Source: Christensenella tenuis
GTDB taxonomy: Bacteria > Bacillota > Clostridia > Christensenellales > Christensenellaceae
DNA length: 64,000 bases
Assembly: GCF_014287795.1 (NCBI RefSeq)
Contig: NZ_JACOON010000002.1
Span: forward strand, 1-64,000
Direction of reading: 5' to 3'
The translations under genes were made by a program, and so were the position numbers. Positions within the stretch are counted from its first letter, which is position 1. Every line of letters begins with the position of its first letter. Below the pieces are notes generated by a model. It made no database searches. It was not told the origin of the DNA and worked only from the letters and a program-made list of their open reading frames with translations. Shown piece after piece: positions 51,033 through 60,752 of this stretch.

Positions 51033-51784
51033 AATAATTCTCCCTGTATGAAATGTTTTTTTATTAATACCCCCCGAAAACCGCGGTTAAGCGTTTTTCG
51101 CCTGGACGGAGAAAGAAAATATGAAAAAACCAGCGAAACAGGCAATATACGGCGGTAATCACAAAAAATGGACCGCCCGGCTGAAAAGGCAGAGAGGGAC
51201 TCATGATGTGCCAACTACAATACAAAATATTTCCGAAATCCTGCCAAGCAGCCTGGCCAAATCAACCGGCACCGTAAAAAACGAATTTTGGCTGCTATGA
51301 TGCCAAGGAAGGGATTCCTGAAATAAAATCTGAACGCATCATTTTCCCTCTGCTATGCAGCGGCAACTTTATCGCACCGCATTGCCGCTGCATAGAACGG
51401 ACTCTCCCTGGAAGCACGTACTGCATGTTTTATCAAAAAACAGGAAGCGTACGGCCCTGCAAATTTTGTTTGAAGGTTTTCCGGAACGGCGCCTCCTTCA
51501 TTTTTTGCATATAAATGATATAATCTAAAAAGTGCATACGATGGACAGAACAGCACAGAAGTGCTGTTTATGCGGTTGTTCTCGCAATAAAAGTTTATCG
51601 CGTAAAGTTTTGGATCGTTGTTTAAATGGTTGAGGCGCGTTAGGAGGGTGACAGCAGGACGGACGTTGAAGATATTTAAAACCGGCCCAAATGTTCTGCG
51701 GAGGCAGGCAGGAGAACGCCGCCGAATATGCCGGAATACTTACATACAGGAATCTGTAGTCAAAATAAAAATGGAGGATATAAG
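51033..51784. other. Gene-free interval
   Basis: About 750 bases with no supported gene. A short inverted repeat AACAGCAC/GTGCTGTT occurs near 51549-51570. The last part is the leader of the HD-domain gene. Confidence 0.4.
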
Positions 51785-52312
51785 ATGATTCATAAAGCGA
51801 TTCAATATGCGGCCGTTATGCATAAAACACAGGAGCGGAAAGGGACGGAGGTTCCCTACATTGTCCATCCGTTTGAGGTCGCGCAAATACTGACGGCGGC
51901 AGGGGCGGATGAAGAAGTCATCTGTGCAGGGCTATTGCACGATGTAGTGGAAGATACGGATGCGACGGTCGAGGATATTTTACGCGAATTCGGGGGAAGG
52001 GTCGCGCGGGTTGTCGCTTCGGAATCGGAAGATAAAACAAAAAGCTGGGAGCAGCGCAAACAACATACAGTGAATTATTTGCGGGGCGGGGCGGATATGG
52101 ATACGATGCTTGTTGCCTGTGCGGATAAGCTTTCAAACCTGCGAAGCATCCGGTATGATATAGCATGCAGCGGCACAGCGGTTTGGAATCGCTTCGCACG
52201 CGGAAAAGAAAAACTTGCATGGTATTATGGCGAATTGATTCATGCGCTGGGCCCACTCAGTGATTATGCGATGTATATGGAGCTGGAGGAGATATATGAA
52301 GAAATTTTTTAG
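51785..52312 (+). CDS. HD-domain hydrolase, SpoT/MESH1-like
   Basis: 175 residues. It shows the (p)ppGpp-hydrolase pattern: AIQYAAVMHKTQERKG, YIVHPFEVAQIL, GLLHDVVEDTD (metal-binding HD), ESEDKTKSWEQRK and DKLSNLRSI. The synthetase, TGS and ACT domains are missing, so it resembles a single-domain small alarmone hydrolase. ATG 51785 has GGAGGATA upstream. Activity on ppGpp is likely but other nucleotides are possible. Confidence 0.85.
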   Translation: MIHKAIQYAAVMHKTQERKGTEVPYIVHPFEVAQILTAAGADEEVICAGLLHDVVEDTDATVEDILREFGGRVARVVASESEDKTKSWEQRKQHTVNYLRGGADMDTMLVACADKLSNLRSIRYDIACSGTAVWNRFARGKEKLAWYYGELIHALGPLSDYAMYMELEEIYEEIF

Positions 52313-53229
52313 AAGGGATCCATTCGCTTTGTTGGGGAGATTGTAAAAAACGGAATTCGAATACCTGAAACCCACCAACTGGAGTTTTGCCTCGCCGGGT
52401 AATTCGTGGCAAATCTGCAAGGCTGGGAGATGAACGGAAATCGGCGGAGTTTCGAATAAGAAGGCGCGCTATTTGGCAGAATCAGTATGATACCTTCTCT
52501 GTTGTATTGTTCGAAGGGCTGTCTGCTCGACAGCTCAGCAGAACCAATGGAAACAGGAGTGTTGCCGATAGGCAGTACGGAGTTTATACAAGGAGGGCAG
52601 GAAAATTTTTAGAGAACAGTATGCTGACGTATGGAAATGCCGCAAATTACACGCTTGTTATAGGGATAAATACAAAACTATACACCGGTGCAGGTGTATG
52701 ATATGTTTTAGGGCCCTGCCCGCCGTCAATATCGGGCCGAACCAGACGGCATCCAGCGGGAGAATGCGGCGTTCGCATGGTCTGGCAAAGCGGGGAATGT
52801 GGGAAAAAGAGGAACATATGAGATCCCGGTTTTTGATTGCTTTTTTGAGGGAAACGCAGTTTGCTCCGGTATGTAACGGCTTAGGGATCAATCCCAAAAC
52901 TAAAAGCGTTGGCGGGCCGCAGGGCGGCGCTAAAGGGGCGTGTTTGCAAGCGGATAGACGGTAAGGTTGTGATTTTTTCGGAAGAAGAGAAGCGAGAGGC
53001 GTTTTCTTGTGCAACAAAAAGCCGGAGAAAAGCCCACTTTGCTCCGGTGTACCGTTGATGCAAAATAGATGCAGGTAAAATGGGGCACCGCCGGACTCAA
53101 ATGGGACGTTAGCGAAATGAGTCCGATGCGTAGTATTTAGCTAAAATAGATATCTCTTGAACGCAGGCACAAAAATATCGCACACCTCTATGTGAAGTGT
53201 GCGACATGTGAGCGGCGACTCGCCGCTGG
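52313..53229. other. Gene-free interval before tRNA-Arg
   Basis: About 900 bases without a supported gene on either strand. Short open frames have no ribosome site or known motif. It is probably decayed sequence; position next to a tRNA is compatible with an old integration locus, but no direct repeat of the tRNA end was seen. Confidence 0.4.
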
Positions 53230-53303
53230 CGCACCTAACAGGATTCGAACCTGTGGCCTATCGCTTAGGAGGCGATCGCTCTATCCTACTGAGCTATAGG
53301 TGC
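53230..53303 (-). tRNA. tRNA-Arg(CCT)
   Basis: Acceptor stem GCACCTA/TAGGTGC, D arm GCTC/GAGC, anticodon stem ATCGC/GCGAT with loop CTCCTAA (anticodon CCT), T arm ACAGG-TTCGAAT-CCTGT. CCA is not encoded. It is divergent from the ilv operon. Confidence 0.95.
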
Positions 53304-53372
53304 ATCATGCATTTTATTCTAATATAAACGCACATATTTTGCAATTATTTTGTTTGAAATCTCAAAAAAATG

Positions 53373-53401
53373 TTGACATTAGGAGGGAATGGCTTTATTA
53401 T
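53373..53401 (+). promoter_or_regulatory. Promoter of ilv-leu operon
   Basis: TTGACA (53373-53378), 17-base spacer, TATTAT (53396-53401). Transcription would start near 53408, giving a leader of about 235 bases before ilvB. Confidence 0.88.
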
Positions 53402-53432
53402 AAGTACCAGTAAAGTGAAGGAAGCAGAGAAA

Positions 53433-53546
53433 ATGAATCAACCGTCTTCTCACAATTTCATCGTAGTCCTTATTAACCTTATTAGCCTCGTCATTATTGG
53501 CAGAGCGAATAAGGCTTATTGCGGTTGTGCCGGAGGGGCACGATAA
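53433..53546 (+). CDS. ilv operon leader peptide
   Basis: 37-codon ORF too short for most gene finders. Residues 9-23 read FIVVLINLISLVIIG: eleven of fifteen are Ile, Val or Leu. GAAGGA lies 9 bases before the ATG. It sits between the promoter and a strong intrinsic terminator upstream of ilvB, so ribosome stalling at Ile/Val/Leu codons should govern read-through, as in classic IlvL/IlvG attenuation. A T-box would be the usual device in Firmicutes; none is seen here. Confidence 0.8.
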   Translation: MNQPSSHNFIVVLINLISLVIIGRANKAYCGCAGGAR

Positions 53547-53554
53547 GGACTACG
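53462..53554 (+). promoter_or_regulatory. Attenuator long-range pairing
   Basis: CGTAGTCCTTAT (53462-53473, inside the Val-Val-Leu codons) is perfectly complementary to ATAAGGACTACG (53543-53554, over the peptide stop codon). Nested inside are CCTTATT/AATAAGG and GTGCC/GGCAC pairings. This is the expected 1:2 (pause) type of helix. I could not identify a strong 2:3 antiterminator by eye. Confidence 0.65.
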
Positions 53555-53571
53555 GATTAGAGAGTAATTCA

Positions 53572-53602
53572 AGGGCCTGCGCGATAAGCGCAGGCCCTTT
53601 TT
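53572..53602 (+). terminator. Attenuator terminator upstream of ilvB
   Basis: AGGGCCTGCGC, loop GATAA, GCGCAGGCCCT, five T. Eleven perfect, GC-rich base pairs, 43 bases before the ilvB start. Confidence 0.92.
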
Positions 53603-53644
53603 GTTACAAGGGAAGAAAAGTCTGAAAGAAAGAGGGAAAGCACA

Positions 53645-55309
53645 GTGAAATTAACAGGAGCCGAGATTATCATGGAGTGTTTAAAAGAGCAGGATGTCGA
53701 TACCGTATTCGGATTCCCGGGCGGCACGGTCATCGCGCTTTACAATGCGCTCTATGATTATCCCGAAATCAATCACATCCTGACCTGTCATGAACAGCAC
53801 GCGGCGCATGCCGCGGATGGCTATGCGCGAGCGACGGGAAAACCGGGCGTCGTTTTTGCGACCAGCGGCCCGGGAGCAACAAACCTTGTAACGGGGATTG
53901 CGACGGCCTATATGGATTCTATCCCCATGGTGGCGATCACCGGCAACGTGGAGAAAAAAAATCTCGGGAAGGACAGCTTCCAGGAGATTGACATTACGGG
54001 CGTAACGATTCCAATCACCAAGCACAATGTGATTGTAAAGGAAATCTCAGAGCTGGCAGACGCGATCCGCGAGGCTTTCTATGTTGCGCAGAGCGGCAGG
54101 CCCGGCCCGGTGCTTGTGGATGTTCCCAAAGATATTACCATAATGGAAGGGGAGTATGAGCCGGAAAAACCAAGGGAAATCGCCCATCAGAACGCATTCG
54201 AAAAGGAAGACATCGCGGAGGCAATCCGTGCGATCAATGCAAGCGAGAAGCCTTTCATCCTTGCGGGAGGAGGCGTGATTGCGGCGGGTGCGGAAAAAGA
54301 GCTGCATGAGCTGGCGAAAAAGCTGAATGCCCCCGTGACGATGACGCTGATGGGCCTTGGGGCGTTCCCGGCGGGTGATGAGCAGTATACGGGCATGATT
54401 GGTATGCACGGGACAAAAACATCGGCAATGTGCGCCAGTCATTGCGACTTGCTGATCACCATTGGCGCGCGTTTTTCCGAACGGGTGACATCGGACCGGG
54501 CAAAATTTGCAAAGCAGGCAAACATACTGCATATCGATGTGGATCCTGCTGAGATTAATAAAAATATCAATGCGGATTATGAGATAATGGGAAATGCAAA
54601 AGATGTGCTGAAAGCCTTACTGCCCGGCGTGGAAAAGAAGGAAGATACCGCGTGGATGGAACAGGTGCGGCATTGGAAACGGAGTTATCCGCTCGACCGC
54701 GCAACGAGAAACGCGCGTTTCCCCAAAAAGGTATTGCAGGCTATGCAAGATGAGGCACCGGAAGGGACAGTGTTTACGACGGAAGTAGGCCAGCATCAGA
54801 TGTGGTCGGCCCAATTCCTGCGCATTGACCAGCCCCGCCAGTTTATTTCTTCAGGCGGACTTGGGACCATGGGGTTTGGATTGGGCGCGGCAATCGGCGC
54901 GGCAGTCGGCACGGGCAGGCAGGTTGTAAACATTGCAGGGGACGGCAGCTTTCACATGAACCTGCAGGAGATTGTGACGGCCGTAAAGCACCGGCTGCCG
55001 GTAATGATTCTAGTTCTGAACAACAATGTGCTCGGGATGGTACGCCAGTGGCAAAAACTCTTTTTCGAGCAGCGCTATTCCCAAACCACGCTCAATAATC
55101 CCACGGATTATGTGAAATTGGCAGAGGCGTTTGGCGCATATGGAATAGATATCTCAAACGAACGGGACTTGCACGCAGCTTTCAAAAAAGCGTTTGCACA
55201 CAAGGGACCGGTGATTGTGAAGTGCGACATCCACGAAGATGAAAACGTGCTGCCGATGGTACCCGGCGGGAAACCGCTCGATGACATCATCCTCGATCTG
55301 GAAAAATAA
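53645..55309 (+). CDS. ilvB: Acetolactate synthase, large (catalytic) subunit
   Basis: ThDP- and FAD-dependent enzyme joining two pyruvates, or pyruvate and 2-oxobutyrate: first common step of Val/Leu/Ile synthesis. 554 residues. The catalytic Glu50 lies in TCHEQHAAHAADGYAR, followed by TSGPGATN. The ThDP motif starts with GDGSFHMN and ends with LNNN. GTG 53645 follows GAGGG by 8 bases. First structural gene after the attenuator. Confidence 0.97.
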   Translation: MKLTGAEIIMECLKEQDVDTVFGFPGGTVIALYNALYDYPEINHILTCHEQHAAHAADGYARATGKPGVVFATSGPGATNLVTGIATAYMDSIPMVAITGNVEKKNLGKDSFQEIDITGVTIPITKHNVIVKEISELADAIREAFYVAQSGRPGPVLVDVPKDITIMEGEYEPEKPREIAHQNAFEKEDIAEAIRAINASEKPFILAGGGVIAAGAEKELHELAKKLNAPVTMTLMGLGAFPAGDEQYTGMIGMHGTKTSAMCASHCDLLITIGARFSERVTSDRAKFAKQANILHIDVDPAEINKNINADYEIMGNAKDVLKALLPGVEKKEDTAWMEQVRHWKRSYPLDRATRNARFPKKVLQAMQDEAPEGTVFTTEVGQHQMWSAQFLRIDQPRQFISSGGLGTMGFGLGAAIGAAVGTGRQVVNIAGDGSFHMNLQEIVTAVKHRLPVMILVLNNNVLGMVRQWQKLFFEQRYSQTTLNNPTDYVKLAEAFGAYGIDISNERDLHAAFKKAFAHKGPVIVKCDIHEDENVLPMVPGGKPLDDIILDLEK

Positions 55310-55372
55310 TTGTATGTGGAAACCGCTACGCTATATAATAAAGTAGGAAAGCAGGAACGAAGGAGATAAAAA

Positions 55373-55873
55373 ATGATTAGAAGATACGTACTATCGATAC
55401 TGGTCAAAAATACGTCCGGCGTCCTATCGAAGGTGACAGGACTGTTTTCCCGCCGGGGCTATAACATCCGCTCGCTCTCGGTTGGTGAAACGCACGACCC
55501 TAAGATATCCCGTATCACGATTGAACTGATCGGGGACGAAGCCATTTTAGAGCAGATCCAGAAGCAACTGGCTAAGCTCGTGGATGTGGTGAAAATCACG
55601 GGCCTGCGGTCCAAGAGCTCGGTTTATAAAGAGCTTGTGCTGGTTAAGGTGAAATCGAGCGCGAAAAAGCGTGCGAGCATCATCGAGCTGTGCGATATTT
55701 TCCGCACAAAGATTGTAGATATCTGCGCGGAAACCATGATTATCGAGATGGCGGGTTCGCCTGAAAAAAACGATGCGCTGCTTAAGCTGCTGGATGAATA
55801 TGGCATTATTGAGCTCTCGCGTACAGGTATTACGGCCCTGCAACGAGGGGCAGTATCCATCCACGAAGACTGA
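55373..55873 (+). CDS. ilvN: Acetolactate synthase, regulatory subunit
   Basis: 166 residues, the usual length. The N-terminal ACT domain (RYVLSILVKNTSGVLSKVTG shortened to LSILVKNTSGVLSKV) binds valine for feedback inhibition, and RRGYNIRSLSVG follows. The C-terminal half carries the second ACT-like domain. AAGGAGAT precedes ATG 55373. Forms a complex with IlvB encoded 63 bp upstream. Confidence 0.95.
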   Translation: MIRRYVLSILVKNTSGVLSKVTGLFSRRGYNIRSLSVGETHDPKISRITIELIGDEAILEQIQKQLAKLVDVVKITGLRSKSSVYKELVLVKVKSSAKKRASIIELCDIFRTKIVDICAETMIIEMAGSPEKNDALLKLLDEYGIIELSRTGITALQRGAVSIHED

Positions 55874-56035
55874 TGCGAACCATGGCGTCTGGAAGGATGC
55901 CGGAATATTTTCCGGCGCACCGGATGCACTCCGCAAGGTGTGCTGGGGTCGGCAATGTAGGTTGTATAGCGGTTTCCGGCAATGGTATATGCGCCGTTCC
56001 GGAACCGCAATAAATAAATTTTGGAGGCAAATCAA

Positions 56036-57034
56036 ATGAAAATGAAAATGTATTATGACAGGGACTGTAATCTTTCTCTCCTGAAAGGCAAGACCGTTGC
56101 GATCATTGGGTATGGAAGCCAGGGACACGCGCATGCGCAGAACCTGAAAGAAAGCGGCGTAGATGTAGTTGTCGGGTTGTATGAGGGAAGCCGTTCATGG
56201 AAATCCGCAGAGGAAGCGGGCCTTAAGGTCATGACCTCCGAAGAAGCGGCGAAAGCGGCGGATATCGTGATGATCCTTGTACCGGATGAAAAACAAGGCA
56301 AGATCTATGAAGGCATCGCGCCGTATATGACGGAAGGAAAATCCCTCGTCTTTGCGCATGGGTTCAATATCCACTTTGGACAGATCGTTCCCCCAAAGGA
56401 TGTTGACGTTTGGATGGTCGCTCCGAAAGGGCCCGGCCACACGGTAAGAAGCCAGTTCCAGGAAGGAAAAGGCGTACCCTGCCTGATTGCTATTCATCAG
56501 GATGCAACCGGTAAAGCGCGCGACCTCGCGCTTGCATACGCGAGCGGAATTGGCGGCGGCCGTGCGGGCATTTTCGAAACGAGCTTCCGTGAAGAGACGG
56601 AAACGGATTTATTTGGTGAACAGGCGGTGCTGTGCGGCGGCGTATCTGAACTGATCAAAGCTGGATTTGAAACGCTTGTGGAAGCGGGATATGCACCGGA
56701 AATGGCGTATTTTGAATGCTGCCACGAAATGAAACTGATCGTAGACCTGATCAATGAAGGCGGACTTTCGAGGATGCGTTATTCGATTTCGGATACGGCG
56801 GAATATGGCGACTATGTGACGGGAAAGCGTATTATCACGGAAGATACCCGCAAAGAAATGAAACAGGTTCTTTCCGAAATCCAGGACGGCACGTTTGCCC
56901 GCGACTGGATGCTGGAAAACCAGGTAAAGCGTCCGCACTTTATCGCAATGAGAAATATTGGAAAAGAATCTCAGCTTGAAAAAACAGGTGAAGAGCTGCG
57001 GGGCAAAATGAGTTGGCACAATAAGGATAAATAA
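56036..57034 (+). CDS. ilvC: Ketol-acid reductoisomerase
   Basis: Second step of the pathway: isomerisation and reduction of acetohydroxy acids. Class I (short) enzyme of 332 residues. The Rossmann motif is GYGSQGHAHAQNL, followed by VAPKGPGH, and the knotted C-terminal domain has the Mg2+ ligands in EETETDLFGEQ and CCHEMKLIVDL. ATG 56036 has GGAGG 8 bases before it; TTG 56021 in the same frame lies on the site itself. The 162 bp between ilvN and ilvC hold no gene. Confidence 0.96.
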   Translation: MKMKMYYDRDCNLSLLKGKTVAIIGYGSQGHAHAQNLKESGVDVVVGLYEGSRSWKSAEEAGLKVMTSEEAAKAADIVMILVPDEKQGKIYEGIAPYMTEGKSLVFAHGFNIHFGQIVPPKDVDVWMVAPKGPGHTVRSQFQEGKGVPCLIAIHQDATGKARDLALAYASGIGGGRAGIFETSFREETETDLFGEQAVLCGGVSELIKAGFETLVEAGYAPEMAYFECCHEMKLIVDLINEGGLSRMRYSISDTAEYGDYVTGKRIITEDTRKEMKQVLSEIQDGTFARDWMLENQVKRPHFIAMRNIGKESQLEKTGEELRGKMSWHNKDK

Positions 57035-57117
57035 ACGGGAAAAGACACGCATTCAACGAGGAGAAAGGCGCTGGCAGCACAATAAGCATATGCTGCCCGC
57101 CGGTACATGAGGAAGTT

Positions 57118-58767
57118 ATGAACAGCGATAACATCAAAAAAGGCGTGCAGCGCGCGCCGCACCGGTCCCTGCTTTATGCTCTGGGACTGACAAAAGAAGA
57201 AATCGAGCGTCCGCTGATTGCAGTGGTAAATGCGCAAAGCGAGGTGATCCCCGGGCACCTGCATCTTGATACGGTGGCCCGTGCGGTGAAGGATGGAATC
57301 CGTATGGCGGGCGGCACGCCCATTCAAGTTCCGGCAATCGGTGTGTGCGACGGCCTTGCGATGAACCATAAGGGCATGCACTATTCACTGCCTTCACGCG
57401 AACTCATCGCCGATAGTGTGGAAACATTGCTCATCGCCCATGCGTTCGATGGCGCGGTAATGGTTCCCAACTGTGACAAGATCGTGCCCGGGATGCTGAT
57501 GGCGGCTGCACGGGTGAATATCCCGGCAATCGTTTGCTCGGGCGGCCCTATGCTTGCGGGCCGGTTCAACGGCCATAAGACGAGCCTGTCCAGCATGTTT
57601 GAAGCGGTGGGAGAACACGCAAACGGGACGATGACGGATGAGGAATTGGAAAACTTTGAACAGAAAGCCTGCCCGAGCTGCGGAAGCTGCTCCGGGATGT
57701 ATACGGCAAATTCCATGAATTGCCTTGCGGAGGTCCTCGGCATGGCACTTCCCGGAAACGGAACGATTCCGGCGGTGTTGTCTGCACGGACAGCACTGGG
57801 AAAACATGCGGGCATGCAGGTGATGAAGCTGGTAGAGCAAAACCTTCGCCCGCACGATATCATGAACGAAAAGGCGTTTCGTAATGCAATCACGATTGAT
57901 ATGGCGCTTGGCTGCAGTACGAACAGCATGCTGCATCTTCCGGCCATTGCCAACGAATGCGGAATTCAGATTGACCTTCGCCAGGTGAACGAGATCAGTG
58001 AAAAAACGCCGAACATTTGCCATCTCGCTCCGGCGGGCCGCCATTATATCGAAGAGCTGAACGAATGCGGCGGCATTCCGGCGGTGATGGCTGAGATCAA
58101 CCGGAAGGGATTGCTCGAGGACAATATAACCGTAGACGGCACGGTCATGGAACGGATCCAAAATGCGAAACGGACAGGCGATGTGATCCGCCCGGTGGAC
58201 AATCCTTATTCTGAGAACGGCGGGATCGCTGTTTTGTATGGAAATCTTGCCCCGAACGGATGCGTAGTGAAACGTGCGGCGGTCGCTCCGGAGATGATGA
58301 AAAGCGCATGCACAGCCCGGGTCTTTAACAGTGAAGAAGAAGCGAACGAAGCGATCCTGGGCGGAAAGATCAAAAAAGGAGATGTGGTTGTGATCCGTTA
58401 TGAGGGACCAAAAGGCGGCCCGGGTATGCGCGAGATGCTTGCGCCAACCGCCAGCCTTGCCGGGATGGGACTCGATAAGGAAGTGGCGCTTATCACGGAC
58501 GGACGGTTTTCCGGCGCGTCGCGCGGGGCGGCCATCGGGCATGTGTCGCCGGAAGCGGCAGCGGGTGGACCGATTGCCTATGTGCAGGAAGGCGATGTGA
58601 TCGAAATTGATATCAATGCATATTCCATTCACCTCAAAGTGGATGAGGCCGAACTGAACAAGCGACTTACGAGCTCGCGGCTTTTACCGCCGAAAGTATC
58701 GGCGGGATGGCTTGCGAGGTATTCAAGATTGGTATCCGGCGCAGATACGGGCGCCGTATTGAAATAG
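57118..58767 (+). CDS. ilvD: Dihydroxyacid dehydratase
   Basis: Third step, producing 2-oxo acids; iron-sulfur enzyme of 549 residues. Cluster cysteines lie in PNCDK and CPSCGSCSGMYTANSM; the substrate loop has TDGRFSGASRG near the C-terminus. ATG 57118 follows GAGGAAG. Follows ilvC by 83 bp. Confidence 0.96.
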   Translation: MNSDNIKKGVQRAPHRSLLYALGLTKEEIERPLIAVVNAQSEVIPGHLHLDTVARAVKDGIRMAGGTPIQVPAIGVCDGLAMNHKGMHYSLPSRELIADSVETLLIAHAFDGAVMVPNCDKIVPGMLMAAARVNIPAIVCSGGPMLAGRFNGHKTSLSSMFEAVGEHANGTMTDEELENFEQKACPSCGSCSGMYTANSMNCLAEVLGMALPGNGTIPAVLSARTALGKHAGMQVMKLVEQNLRPHDIMNEKAFRNAITIDMALGCSTNSMLHLPAIANECGIQIDLRQVNEISEKTPNICHLAPAGRHYIEELNECGGIPAVMAEINRKGLLEDNITVDGTVMERIQNAKRTGDVIRPVDNPYSENGGIAVLYGNLAPNGCVVKRAAVAPEMMKSACTARVFNSEEEANEAILGGKIKKGDVVVIRYEGPKGGPGMREMLAPTASLAGMGLDKEVALITDGRFSGASRGAAIGHVSPEAAAGGPIAYVQEGDVIEIDINAYSIHLKVDEAELNKRLTSSRLLPPKVSAGWLARYSRLVSGADTGAVLK

Positions 58768-58942
58768 AGTAAGCGCCTGGAAAATATCCGGCGAAAGCCT
58801 GAAAAGTGAATCCCGCCGAAGGCGGAAAAGAAGGCGTTCCCGGGTATCAGGAAGGAAAAACAGCCGCCTGCAAAGCGCTGATTCGGCGCTTTACGGCAAA
58901 CAGGAAAAGCAAGGCAGGCTGCGACGAAAAGGAGTATGAGCT

Positions 58943-60448
58943 ATGAAAACCATTAAAATTTTTGATACGACGCTGCGTGACGGGGAACAGTCTCCCGGAT
59001 GCAGCATGAACCTGGCCGAAAAAATCGAGGTCGCAAAGCAACTGGAATTGCTGAAGGTGGACATTATTGAAGCGGGATTTGCGGTTTCGTCGCCCGGCGA
59101 CTTTGAGAGCGTACAAACCATTGCAAAGACCATCAAGGATTGCACCGTCGCCTCTCTGTCCCGTGCCGTCAAAAAGGATATCGACGCTTCCTATGAAGCT
59201 CTGTCACAGGCTGCGGCCCCGCGGATCCATGTGTTTCTGGCAACCTCGCCGCTGCACATGCAGTATAAATTGAAGATGACGGAAGAACAGGTTCTGGAAC
59301 ATATCAAAGAGTCTGTCAGCTATGCGAGAAGCCTCGTGCCGGACGTGGAATTTTCCGCGGAGGATGCGTCGAGAAGCGATATGGCATTTCTGGCAAAGGC
59401 GGTCAAAACGGCGATCGACGCAGGCGCAAAGACAATCAACCTGCCCGATACGGTGGGATATGTCCTGCCGCAGGAAATGTATGATATGATCACGTATATG
59501 AAGCAGAATGTAGAAGGCGTGGACGAGATCGACCTGGCGGTCCACTGCCACAACGACCTCGGCATGGCGGTCGCAAATTCATTGGCTTCCGTGGGCGCGG
59601 GTGCAACGCAGGTGGAATGCACGGTGAACGGTATTGGTGAGCGTGCGGGAAACGCGTCTCTGGAAGAGATTGTTATGGCGATCCACACGCGCCGGGCGCT
59701 GCTCAATGCGGATACGGGTATCAACACCAAACAACTATACCGTACGTCGCGGCTGCTGTCTAAAATCATCGGCGTTTCCATTCCCCCGAACAAGGCGATT
59801 GTGGGCGCAAATGCGTTTGCGCATGAAAGCGGCATCCATCAGCACGGCGTATTGGCAAAACGGGAAACTTATGAAATTATGACGCCCGAATCGGTCGGGC
59901 TGACAACAAACAAGATGGTGCTGGGCAAGCATTCCGGACGCCATGCGTTTGACGATTTTCTCAAAGAACTGGGTTATAACCTGACTCAGGAGGAATTGGA
60001 TACGGCATTTGCCCAATTCAAAGAGCTGTGCGACAAAAAGAAGGAAGTGACGGAGTACGACGTGGAAGCGCTGGTCGCCCAAAAGGCAGCGAAAGTTGTG
60101 GAGCATTTCCGCCTGAAGCAGTTTGTGGTAAACAGCGGGAATACTATCCAGGCGACGGCAAATGTTACGCTCGAGGATATGAGCGGCGCGTCGCAGGAGC
60201 AGGTGGCGCTTGGCGACGGCCCAATTGACGCGGCGTACCAGGCAATTGAAAAAATTGTCCAGATGCCGCTTGTTTTAAACAACTATAAGATCAACGCGGT
60301 ATCGCACGGTGAAGACGCTCTGGGCGAAGTTGTGGTCAAGGTGTCGTCGGACAACAGGACGGTTACGGGACGCGGGTTATCTACCGATATTATCGAGGCA
60401 TCCATGCTGGCGTACATCAATGCGGTGAATAAACTCTTAGGATCCTGA
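58943..60448 (+). CDS. leuA: 2-Isopropylmalate synthase
   Basis: First committed step of leucine synthesis: acetyl-CoA plus 2-oxoisovalerate. 501 residues. The catalytic barrel starts FDTTLRDGEQSPGCSM, with metal ligands in HCHNDLGMAVANS. The C-terminal LeuA allosteric domain (leucine feedback) occupies roughly residues 375-501, with GRGLSTDIIEASM. ATG 58943 follows GGAGTATG. A 175-bp gap after ilvD holds short hairpins only. Confidence 0.95.
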   Translation: MKTIKIFDTTLRDGEQSPGCSMNLAEKIEVAKQLELLKVDIIEAGFAVSSPGDFESVQTIAKTIKDCTVASLSRAVKKDIDASYEALSQAAAPRIHVFLATSPLHMQYKLKMTEEQVLEHIKESVSYARSLVPDVEFSAEDASRSDMAFLAKAVKTAIDAGAKTINLPDTVGYVLPQEMYDMITYMKQNVEGVDEIDLAVHCHNDLGMAVANSLASVGAGATQVECTVNGIGERAGNASLEEIVMAIHTRRALLNADTGINTKQLYRTSRLLSKIIGVSIPPNKAIVGANAFAHESGIHQHGVLAKRETYEIMTPESVGLTTNKMVLGKHSGRHAFDDFLKELGYNLTQEELDTAFAQFKELCDKKKEVTEYDVEALVAQKAAKVVEHFRLKQFVVNSGNTIQATANVTLEDMSGASQEQVALGDGPIDAAYQAIEKIVQMPLVLNNYKINAVSHGEDALGEVVVKVSSDNRTVTGRGLSTDIIEASMLAYINAVNKLLGS

Positions 60449-60752
60449 CCGCCTGCAATATGGCGTATTGTTGAAATTTCCCAGCGCGGCGTATGCGGGG
60501 CGCAGCGAAGCCCGGACGCAGCAGGTTTTATGGGAAAGCGGACGCCCGGGTTCCCGCAGGCACGGAAGAAGTGCAAGTGAATAGCAAAGCACGCGGAGGC
60601 AGCCGCCGCTTGAAGGCACGGTTTCATCTGAAAGGATAACCAAACAAAAGCGGATTTGGGCGGGAATCACACGATATGTCCCGCAATGCAGCTACCTTAT
60701 GCGCGGCTGGCAGACGTTTCCAATATGCGAAAAGCTGAAAAGGAAAGAATTT
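60449..60752 (+). other. Intercistronic interval leuA-cimA
   Basis: 304 bases without a supported gene, promoter or terminator; several GC-rich inverted repeats are possible. Transcription probably continues through it. Confidence 0.4.

Noticed and set aside
53408..53645. T-box riboswitch upstream of ilvB
   Set aside because: I looked for the T-box sequence and specifier loop; instead an Ile/Val/Leu-rich leader peptide and simple terminator explain the leader.
57394..58632. 412-codon minus-strand open frame opposite ilvD
   Set aside because: Antisense shadow of ilvD, rich in His and Arg, no start signal.
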